In this document: piece after piece, positions 1 to 5,008 of the stretch | Layout of the letters: each line of letters starts with the position of its first letter | How positions within the stretch are numbered: position 1 is the stretch's first letter | Origin: Verrucomicrobiota bacterium | Lineage (GTDB): Bacteria; Verrucomicrobiota; Verrucomicrobiia; Opitutales; Seribacteraceae | Length of the DNA: 5,008 nucleotides | Assembly (NCBI GenBank): GCA_014382645.1 | Contig: JACNJI010000174.1 | Coordinates: 1-5,008, forward strand | Direction: 5' to 3' | Translations under genes and position numbers: made by a program | The notes under the pieces: generated by a model | The model's input: the letters and a program-made list of their open reading frames with translations, nothing else | Told to the model about the DNA's origin: nothing | Databases searched by the model: none

Positions 1-833
1 AGGAATCGGGGAGGGGAAGCCCCCGCAGTTACACCAACGCCCGCGAAACGAGACAGGACGCAGGGACCAGGTTCCTCTGCGGTCTGGACGTAAAAGGGGG
101 GGCGTTTCTGGGCCTCGGCCACCTGGGCAAATTTACAGGTATGGGCGGAATGATGGCCGCCGATAACGACTATGGCCTCGGCCCCCTCCGCCACTAGTTG
201 GCGCAAGTCAGACTGACGTTCCTTGGTCGCGCCGCAAATCGTATCGAATACGACAAGCTCGGGATACTTTTGAGCAAGAAGGGCCGAAAGGTGTTCAAAT
301 TCGTGAGTAAACATGGTCGACTGCGAGACCATCGCCACACCGTTCTCGAAATCGGGCAAAGTACCCAAATCCTCTTCAGTCTGGACGGCATGACCTCTCC
401 CGGCAGCATATCCCATGAGACCAATAACCTCGGGATGGCAAGGATCCCCGAAGATAACCACGTCGTAACCCTTGACGGCATGCATGCGCACCTTGCCCGC
501 AATAATACCAACATCCGGGCAGGTCGCATCCTTGAAGGGCAAATCGAGACCCTTGAGGTACTTTCTACGCTCGGGCGAAATGCCATGAGCACGCACGACG
601 ACGACGGAATCTTTGCGTTCATCCTCATCCAACTCTATGGACGAACTACTTCGGTAGTCCCCCACCTCGCGAACGCCCTCTGTGCTAAGTGCCGTCATCA
701 TCTGGTTGTTGTGGATCAGTGGCCCGTCCGTGTAAACGGTCCGTTTTCCACCATCGGCTTGCTCGCGAGCAACTTGAATTGCACGCTCTACTCCCCAGCA
801 AAAGCCGGCACTTTTCGCTCGAATCACTTTCAT
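1..833 (-). CDS. ispH: 4-hydroxy-3-methylbut-2-enyl diphosphate reductase (IspH/LytB), C-terminus cut by window edge
   Basis: IspH is the [4Fe-4S] enzyme that converts HMBPP to IPP and DMAPP, the last step of the MEP isoprenoid pathway, in the cytoplasm. Reading leftwards from the ATG at 833-831 gives 277 codons with no stop. The three cluster cysteines are present: C12 (GFCWGVERAI), C105 (ATCPDVG) and C200 (DTICGATKERQ). So are the active-site residues H41, H83 (RAHGISPE), H133 and E135 (PCHPEV), T173 (SQSTMF), S229 and S273 (TAGAS). C12 and H41 have the same numbers as in E. coli, which supports the start, as does the Shine-Dalgarno at 838-845. The position matching E. coli Asn227 is His231 (SAHT). 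The usual family length is about 280-320 residues and the TAGASPP segment is near the end, so only a short tail is missing. It is transcribed divergently from the next gene. The family call is secure; the sequence is a divergent subtype. Confidence 0.96.
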   Translation of the reverse strand, partial: MKVIRAKSAGFCWGVERAIQVAREQADGGKRTVYTDGPLIHNNQMMTALSTEGVREVGDYRSSSSIELDEDERKDSVVVVRAHGISPERRKYLKGLDLPFKDATCPDVGIIAGKVRMHAVKGYDVVIFGDPCHPEVIGLMGYAAGRGHAVQTEEDLGTLPDFENGVAMVSQSTMFTHEFEHLSALLAQKYPELVVFDTICGATKERQSDLRQLVAEGAEAIVVIGGHHSAHTCKFAQVAEAQKRPPFYVQTAEEPGPCVLSRFAGVGVTAGASPPRF

Positions 834-837
834 ACTA

Positions 838-845
838 CCTCTCCC
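838..845 (-). promoter_or_regulatory. Ribosome binding site of ispH
   Basis: On the minus strand GGGAGAGG lies four bases before the ATG at 833-831. It is a purine-rich match to the 16S anti-Shine-Dalgarno and the clearest ribosome binding site in the window. It fixes the ispH start. Confidence 0.7.
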
Positions 846-853
846 ACCTTAGC

Positions 854-883
854 TTGCGATCTTTAGACGTTCAACAATATAGA
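854..883 (+). promoter_or_regulatory. Possible sigma70-type promoter for the methyltransferase cluster
   Basis: TTGCGA (854-859) and TATAGA (878-883) are separated by 18 bases, each matching consensus at four of six positions. This would put the transcription start near 890 and leave a leader of about 30 bases before the ATG at 922. The match is weak and rests mainly on its place in the divergent intergenic region. Confidence 0.3.
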
Positions 884-902
884 TTTGCCTAAAGGATGCC
901 AA
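876..902 (-). promoter_or_regulatory. ispH: Possible sigma70-type promoter for ispH
   Basis: On the minus strand TTGGCA (complement of 897-902, five of six to TTGACA) is followed 15 bases later by TATATT (complement of 876-881, five of six to TATAAT). The spacer is shorter than the usual 16-18, which weakens the call. The location, about 45 bases upstream of the start codon, is sensible. It overlaps the candidate promoter on the other strand, so the two could compete. Confidence 0.3.
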
Positions 903-921
903 AGCAGGCAATCTTTGCGAC

Positions 922-1704
922 ATGATCAATTCAGTAATAGCCAAAATGTCGAAAACCTTGGTAATCCTTGCCTTGCTTCCCTTTGCCAGTACCGCGTACG
1001 CCGAAAAAGAATCGGCAAAAGGAACTCTTGCAGTCTCGGAACCGACATATACTCAGAAGACTCCCACGAGAGGCGGAACCGGAAAAATATACATGGATCG
1101 GGAAATCTCTCAGGTAATGGGGCACCTCGGCGCGGGTTGGTTGGAGCGATCCGAAAGAGAGCGAGAGGAAAGGACCGATCTCCTCGTCAAAAACCTCGAG
1201 TTGAAGCCGAAAGAGATCGTTGCCGACATAGGCGCAGGTTCAGGCTACTTCACCTTTCGATTGGCAAAACTAGTGCCTGAAGGCAAAGCATACGCCGTTG
1301 ATATCTCCAAGGAGATGCTCGCCATTGTCAAAGGTCGCATTGGCAAATTCAAGACCGAGAACGTGATTCCCGTTCTAAGTACGATAACCGATGTCAAACT
1401 ACCCGAGAACTCTGTCGATTGCGTCCTCATTGTGGACGCTTACCACGAGTTTTCCCATCCTCGAGAAATGACCCTTTCCATTTTGAAGGCTCTAAAACCA
1501 GGAGGTCGTCTGGTATTAATCGAATATCGGCTGGAAGATCCGAAAGTTCCGATCAAACGGCTACACAAGATGACACAAGCACAGTCCAAAAAGGAAATGA
1601 AAGCCATTGGCTTCGATTGGAAGGAAACTCGAGACATGCTTCCCCAACAACATTTCATGGTGTATCTGAAGCCTGATCCGAGGGCCAATAACTCTCCGAA
1701 ATGA
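922..1704 (+). CDS. Exported class I SAM-dependent methyltransferase
   Basis: This 260-residue protein has a Rossmann-fold methyltransferase domain behind a signal peptide. Residues 10-27 are hydrophobic and end in the cleavage motif AYA before Glu28. Motif I, the SAM-binding glycine loop, is VADIGAGSGYF (100-110). The acidic end of strand 2 is VDIS (126-129). The post-motif region is VDAYHEFSHP (171-180), and LKPGGRLVLIEY (191-202) is the typical motif before strand 5. The segment YMDREISQVMGHLGAGWLER (57-76) is a conserved lead-in of a methyltransferase subgroup common in planctomycetes, verrucomicrobia and marine bacteria. The substrate is unknown. ATG 922 is the longest start; ATG 946 (Met9) gives a more compact signal peptide, and neither has a good Shine-Dalgarno. 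Its TGA overlaps the ATG of the next gene. Export is odd because SAM is a cytoplasmic cofactor. Confidence 0.9.
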   Translation: MINSVIAKMSKTLVILALLPFASTAYAEKESAKGTLAVSEPTYTQKTPTRGGTGKIYMDREISQVMGHLGAGWLERSEREREERTDLLVKNLELKPKEIVADIGAGSGYFTFRLAKLVPEGKAYAVDISKEMLAIVKGRIGKFKTENVIPVLSTITDVKLPENSVDCVLIVDAYHEFSHPREMTLSILKALKPGGRLVLIEYRLEDPKVPIKRLHKMTQAQSKKEMKAIGFDWKETRDMLPQQHFMVYLKPDPRANNSPK

Positions 1705-2951
1705 AATCTCTCATCTTAGCCGTTCTTGGAATAATTCTTCCTTTGCTCTCCGTCTTAGCCAAAGAAAATGCAGGAGAGTGGACGCGCTTTCGCGGTCCGG
1801 ACGGGACGGGACACGGACAAGCCCAAGGATTGCCCGCAACATGGGAGATCTCCGACTACTCGTGGAAAGTAAAACTCCCGGGCGTCGGTCACGCATCCCC
1901 CGTATTATGGGGAACTCGCCTTTTCACAACTTGCTCCGACGAGACGGACGGTTCCCAGTACGTGCTCTGCTACGATGCCATCAACGGTGAAAAAGTCTGG
2001 GAAAAGAAACTCGAGTCAGTCAAATACCCGCACCACAAGTTCAACAGTCTCGCATCTTCCACCCCATGCGTGGATGGCAAATACCTCTTTGTGAACTGGA
2101 CCACCAAGGCATCCAACGATCTCCTCTGCTTCGACCATGACGGCAACCTGCTTTGGCGACGCGATTTCGGTGGTTACGAAACCCAGCACGGGAACGGCTT
2201 CTCGCCAATAGTACATGGTGATCTAGTGGTTCTCACCCACGACCACTATGGGGATAGCAATGTAATCGCAGTTGACCGAAAGACGGGGGCCACCGTATGG
2301 CAAACCACACGTACGTCCGCCAAGCCCTCCTCGTCCACGCCTTGCGTCTACCAACCCAAGGATGGTCCCCTCCAATTCGTGACCAGTTCGATGGCCCACG
2401 GTTGCTACGCCGTCGATGCCAAATCAGGAAAAATCCTTTGGGAAACCGGCCCCGAGACCCTAGACCTCCGCAGCGTGGCATCCCCCTATCCTGCCAACGG
2501 ACGCTTCTTCGCGAGTTGCGGTTCAGGTGGCCGGGCCAGTCGATTCGCTTCGGTCATTCCACCGAAAAGCGGCAAGGGCAAACCCACCATCGCCTATTCC
2601 CTGAAGAAGAACATCCCCTACGTACCCACCTCCATTGCAAAAGGGAACCTGCTCTTCCTCGTCACCGATGGCGGCATCGCCTCCTGCCTCGACTTAGCAT
2701 CGGGCGAAATGAAGTGGCGCGAACGTCTAGACGGCAACTATTTCGCCTCACCCATTATGGTCGGCAAGGTCATCTATGCCGTATCTCGTGAAGGCAACGT
2801 CGCCACTTTTACAGCGTCCGACAAATACGAAGCTCTCGGAATATCTTCTCTCGGCGAACTCACACACAACACACCTGCCGTAGCCAACAAAAGCCTCTAC
2901 TTCCGCACCTACTCGCACCTCTTTCGCTTGCCTGCAAAACCCGCAAGGTAG
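1701..2951 (+). CDS. Exported PQQ-binding-like beta-propeller repeat protein
   Basis: This 416-residue protein has an N-terminal signal peptide (about 1-20, ending SVLA before Lys21) and then the WTRFRGPDGTG signature (27-37), which opens many planctomycete/verrucomicrobial outer-membrane-assembly-like PQQ propellers. Propeller blades recur with the D-x-x-[TS]G-x-x-x-W pattern: YDAINGEKVW (91-100), FDHDGNLLW (144-152), VDRKTGATVW (191-200), VDAKSGKILW (238-247) and LDLASGEMKW (330-339), with a weaker one at SREGNVATF (362-370). Most of the chain is therefore propeller with no separate catalytic domain. Known relatives are scaffolds (BamB-like) or quinoprotein dehydrogenases; I see no evidence that PQQ is bound. 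Eight cysteines are present, many for an exported protein. The ATG overlaps the methyltransferase stop as ATGA, with no clear Shine-Dalgarno, which suggests translational coupling. Confidence 0.93.
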   Translation: MKSLILAVLGIILPLLSVLAKENAGEWTRFRGPDGTGHGQAQGLPATWEISDYSWKVKLPGVGHASPVLWGTRLFTTCSDETDGSQYVLCYDAINGEKVWEKKLESVKYPHHKFNSLASSTPCVDGKYLFVNWTTKASNDLLCFDHDGNLLWRRDFGGYETQHGNGFSPIVHGDLVVLTHDHYGDSNVIAVDRKTGATVWQTTRTSAKPSSSTPCVYQPKDGPLQFVTSSMAHGCYAVDAKSGKILWETGPETLDLRSVASPYPANGRFFASCGSGGRASRFASVIPPKSGKGKPTIAYSLKKNIPYVPTSIAKGNLLFLVTDGGIASCLDLASGEMKWRERLDGNYFASPIMVGKVIYAVSREGNVATFTASDKYEALGISSLGELTHNTPAVANKSLYFRTYSHLFRLPAKPAR

Positions 2952-2983
2952 CCGAGTTCAACTCCATCTCGGCAAGCATTGCC
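2951..2983 (+). other. Two overlapping stem-loops after the beta-propeller gene
   Basis: GCCGAG (2951-2956) pairs perfectly with CTCGGC (2968-2973) around an 11-base loop, starting on the last base of the stop codon. GGCAA (2971-2975) also pairs with TTGCC (2979-2983) around a 3-base loop. The two share 2971-2973, so only one can form at a time. No T-run follows, so neither is a normal intrinsic terminator. They could be an RNA-processing or attenuation site between co-transcribed genes, or chance. Confidence 0.35.
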
Positions 2984-3003
2984 GTTGACTCAGGTACTGT
3001 GGT

Positions 3004-3008
3004 GGGAG
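3004..3008 (+). promoter_or_regulatory. Ribosome binding site deciding the start at 3012
   Basis: GGGAG sits three bases before ATG 3012 and twelve before the in-frame ATG 3021. The short spacing to 3012 and long spacing to 3021 leave the choice open, but both give the same signal peptide core. The upstream TTG at 2979 lies inside the stem-loop region, has no ribosome binding site and would place charged and polar residues before the signal peptide, so it is unlikely. Confidence 0.5.
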
Positions 3009-3011
3009 AAA

Positions 3012-3542
3012 ATGGAAAGCATGCAAAAGAGTTACCTATTTATGTTCGCGGGCGCTTTGCTCGCTTGGGGTTCAGCGATTTCGGCAAATGCCGAAAAATT
3101 CTCCGTTGCGGGTTACACGTTTAGCTCGCCGGGGGGATGGAAGGCGTCAGCGCCTTCCTCCTCCATGCGCAAAGCTCAATTCTTGGCCCCAGGCAAGAGT
3201 GGAGAGTCGGCAGAAGTCGTATTCTTTTACTTCGGCGCAGGTGGCGCCGGTGGTGTAAAGGCGAACATCGACCGCTGGATGGGCCAATTCAAAAACGCCG
3301 AGAACAAAAAAGTGGAAGGTAAAACGGTGGGAGACACAAAAGTCACTTATGCAAGAGCCACCGGAACTTTCATGAGCGGTCGTTCCTTCGGTCCAAAGAC
3401 TCCGAAAGAGGGTTACGCGTTATTGGGAGCTATTATCGAAGGGAAGCAGGGAGCCATCTTCGTTAAAATGACTGGTCCAGAAGCCGCCGTTAATGCAAAT
3501 GCGGATAAGATGAAGGCTATGACGGAAGGTGCTCTAAAGTAG
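3012..3542 (+). CDS. Small uncharacterised exported protein
   Basis: This protein is 176 residues from ATG 3012. Residues 6-27 form a signal peptide with a hydrophobic core and the cleavage site ANA before Glu28. The mature part of about 149 residues begins KFSVAGYTFSSPGGWKA, followed by SSMRKAQFLAP (50-60), EVVFFYFGAGGAGGVKANI (68-86) and IDRWMGQF (86-93). It resembles a family of small secreted proteins of unknown function that I associate with planctomycetes and verrucomicrobia, with a 'G-W' start, a conserved FYFG core and a DRW-GQF helix. I do not know a function and see no catalytic motif, cysteine or membrane anchor after the signal peptide. It lies 60 bases after the beta-propeller gene on the same strand and may share its transcript. 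Its relation to the decayed gene downstream is probably incidental. Confidence 0.85.
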   Translation: MESMQKSYLFMFAGALLAWGSAISANAEKFSVAGYTFSSPGGWKASAPSSSMRKAQFLAPGKSGESAEVVFFYFGAGGAGGVKANIDRWMGQFKNAENKKVEGKTVGDTKVTYARATGTFMSGRSFGPKTPKEGYALLGAIIEGKQGAIFVKMTGPEAAVNANADKMKAMTEGALK

Positions 3543-3624
3543 GAAAAGTATCCCGATATCCCTCCAGTAGTCTATTCAAATAGATAAGCTTGTTGTATTT
3601 TTTGTTTAACCGCGCACGGACGAC

Positions 3625-4291
3625 ATGAAAGAGCTTCTCAAACTATCAGCCTTGGTCAGCTTGTTTTCACCTACGCCGCAAGCGGACAAACCTTTAAGCC
3701 GCCGCAAATCACTTTTTTTGAGAAAAAGGTGCGCCCACTCTTGGCCGAGCACTGCTTCGAATGCCACTCCGCCAAGTCCAAGAAACTCGAGGGTGGACTG
3801 CGTCTAGATCATCGGGAAGGTTTTCTCAAGGAAGGCGTCTCGGGCTAGCCCGTAGTGCTGCTAGGAAGCAAGTTAGCTAAATCAAGGCTCTTCCAAATGA
3901 TTCGCCTGAAGAAGGGAGACGACAGCGGGCATCCGCCCATGGCGAAGCTTCAGACCAGCGAAATCAGAAGCTTGTCCACTTGGGTGCAAATAAAATTGCC
4001 CTTTTCCGAGGCTACTGGACCTACCGCCCTTAAGGAAGAAAATCCAGCCAGCGACTGGAAGAAAAAATCGATTTGGAAAAAGCCCGCGAATACTGGGCAT
4101 TCCGAAAACCAGAGGCACGCAAGGCGCCCCAGCCAAAACAGGCGAACTGGGTCCGATCGGACCTCGACCGCTTCATCCTCTCCAAACTGGAGTTCTCGGG
4201 GTTGCACCCCGGGCAGGACGCCAGTAAAACCACGCTTCTTCGCCGCGTCTATTTCGACTTGGTCGGATTGCCCTCGCCGCCGAGCAAGCTC
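3625..4291 (+). pseudogene. Decayed PSCyt1-DUF1549 (Planctomycete cytochrome) gene, 5' part
   Basis: The remnant starts with ATG 3625 and signal-peptide-like [14 protein letters not shown]. The frame must then shift back by one base, best explained by loss of a T in TTTT 3664-3667, to read on as [21 protein letters not shown] PSCyt1 domain follows: [10 protein letters not shown] (3714-3743), haem motif CFECH (3753-3767), [12 protein letters not shown], and HPPMAKL (Met at 3939) as candidate distal ligand. An in-frame TAG at 3846-3848 interrupts it between GVSG and PVVLLG. A second one-base loss, in AAAAAA 4062-4067, moves the coding frame again; DUF1549 then begins with AREYWAFRKP, DLDRFILSKLE (4160-4192) and LLRRVYFDLVGLP (to 4273). 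Family members are about 800-1000 residues with a DUF1553 domain; here DUF1549 stops after its first part and passes into DUF1501 sequence. An intact protein would be an exported haem protein of unknown substrate. Confidence 0.87.
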
Positions 4292-5008
4292 TCGCCGGCA
4301 GTACATCAAGGCACCGCCATCGGCGACCTGAACAAAAAGATCGGTGATGCCTCCATAGGCAACCTTTCGAACAAAAGCTTGAAACCAGACCTGCAACGCA
4401 AACAAATCGATTTCATCCAGTCGATGAACCAAAAGCTGCTCAGTCGGAAAGGAAGCGACGAGCGCATCGAGGGAGTCATCAAATCTTACGAGCTCGCCTA
4501 CAAAATGCAATCCAGCGTGCCCGAACTGCTGGATCTTTCCGACGAACCCAGGCACGTGTTGGACATGTATGGGGTCGACAATCAGGCGACCAACGACTTC
4601 GGTCGGCAATGCCTACTCGCTCGGCGTATGGCGGAAGCTGGTGTGCGCTACATTGAGGTCACCCATGCGAACTGGGATCAGCACGGTGCTCTCAAAAGCA
4701 AATTGAAAGCAAATTGTGGAGCGACTGACCGACCTTTGGCTGCTCTCCTGACCGATCTCAAACAGCGAGGCATGCTGCATGACACCTTGGTTATATGGGG
4801 AGGAGAGTTCGGTCGCACCCCCCACGCAAAGAAAGCCGATGGTCGCGACCATAACTCGAGCGGATTCAGCTTTTGGATGGCCGGAGGCGGACTCAAAGGC
4901 GGCATGCGCTACGGCGCTACCGATGAGCACGGCATCGCCGCAGTCGAGGATGAAATGCATTTCCACGACCTCCACGCAACGATCTTGCATTTGCTGGGTT
5001 TAGACCAC
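4292..5008 (+). pseudogene. C-terminal half of a DUF1501 protein, fused to the DUF1549 remnant; runs off the window
   Basis: In the frame of the DUF1549 fragment the sequence continues as the C-terminal half of a DUF1501 protein. Landmarks are PAVHQGTAIGD (4295-4327), LDLSDEP, FGRQCLLARRM (4598-4630), NWDQHG (4670-4687), ATDRPLAALLTDLKQRG, WGGEFGRTP (4796-4822), GRDHN (4841-4855), MAGGGLKGG, GATDEHG and HDLHATILHLLG (4964-4999). DUF1501 proteins are usually Tat-exported, about 450-480 residues, resemble the alkaline phosphatase/sulfatase fold, and are often encoded next to PSCyt1-DUF1549-DUF1553 genes. Here about 200 N-terminal residues, including the signal, are absent and about 239 remain before the edge, with a short tail beyond. 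There are no stops from 4034 to 5008, so this part is well kept, but the only proper start is upstream of the lesions. The first in-frame ATG is at 4424, inside the domain. I judge it non-functional. Confidence 0.85.

Noticed and set aside
194..628. Minus-strand open frame of 144 codons
   Set aside because: It is in a different minus-strand frame from the true ispH reading and has no family likeness.
198..866. Plus-strand open frame of 222 codons
   Set aside because: It is antisense to ispH, whose protein is recognisable with all active-site motifs on the minus strand. The plus-strand translation resembles nothing.
885..911. Inverted repeat TTGCCT / AGGCAA upstream of the methyltransferase
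   Set aside because: Six base pairs around a 15-base loop is within chance expectation, and it has no clear link to the start codon or a known operator.
2297..2791. Plus-strand open frame of 164 codons inside the propeller gene
   Set aside because: It is an arginine- and proline-rich out-of-frame shadow of the propeller coding sequence.
2985..3013. TTGACT and GAAAAT with 17-base spacing as a promoter for the small exported gene
   Set aside because: The -10 match is poor, and transcription would begin after ATG 3012, needing a leaderless message from ATG 3021; the ribosome binding site at 3004-3008 argues against it.
3571..3603. Possible terminator: TCTAT/ATAGA stem followed by a T-run
   Set aside because: The stem is five weak, mostly AT pairs, and the T-run is more than ten bases away, so it does not fit an intrinsic terminator.
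3855..4331. Plus-strand open frame of 158 codons as an independent gene
   Set aside because: Its first part is the PSCyt1 domain after the TAG; past about 4062 it is out of frame with DUF1549 and the translation is meaningless. It is a piece of the pseudogene.
3950..4609. Minus-strand open frame of 219 codons
   Set aside because: It is antisense to the DUF1549/DUF1501 remnant, whose sense strand carries the recognisable domains.
4695..4716. Exact tandem copy of AAAGCAAATTG (11 bases twice)
   Set aside because: An 11-base insertion would break the frame, but the coding frame and the expected spacing between the WDQHG and ATDRP motifs are kept. It is probably ordinary coding sequence.

Overview
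The window looks like chromosomal DNA from a Planctomycetota/Verrucomicrobiota-type bacterium (PVC group). I lean towards Verrucomicrobiota, but this rests on gene content only. The pointers are a Planctomycete-type cytochrome (PSCyt1/DUF1549) fused to DUF1501 sequence, an exported PQQ-type beta-propeller opening with the WTRFRGPDGTG signature common in these phyla, an exported SAM-methyltransferase, and an IspH of a divergent type with ATCPDV in place of the usual ATCPLV.

Layout. Positions 1-833 (minus strand) hold most of ispH, cut at its C-terminus by the window edge. An 88-bp divergent intergenic region (834-921) separates it from a plus-strand cluster of three exported proteins: a class I methyltransferase (922-1704), a PQQ-like beta-propeller protein that overlaps it by 4 bp (1701-2951), and after 60 bp a small uncharacterised exported protein (3012-3542). 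From 3625 to the right edge lies a decayed gene. Its 5' part encodes a signal peptide, a PSCyt1 haem domain and the start of DUF1549, spread over three reading frames with an in-frame TAG. Its 3' part is the C-terminal half of a DUF1501 protein, joined in frame near 4283-4297. It looks like the product of an internal deletion across a PSCyt1-DUF1549-DUF1553 / DUF1501 gene pair.

How the genes relate. IspH does the last step of the MEP isoprenoid pathway in the cytoplasm and is unrelated to its neighbours. The methyltransferase and beta-propeller genes are probably co-transcribed and translationally coupled, and both carry signal peptides, so they may act together outside the cytoplasm; no substrate can be read from the sequence. 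The third exported protein could be in the same transcript. I saw no tRNA, rRNA, CRISPR array, insertion sequence or defence system. The most notable item is the DUF1549::DUF1501 deletion chimera.
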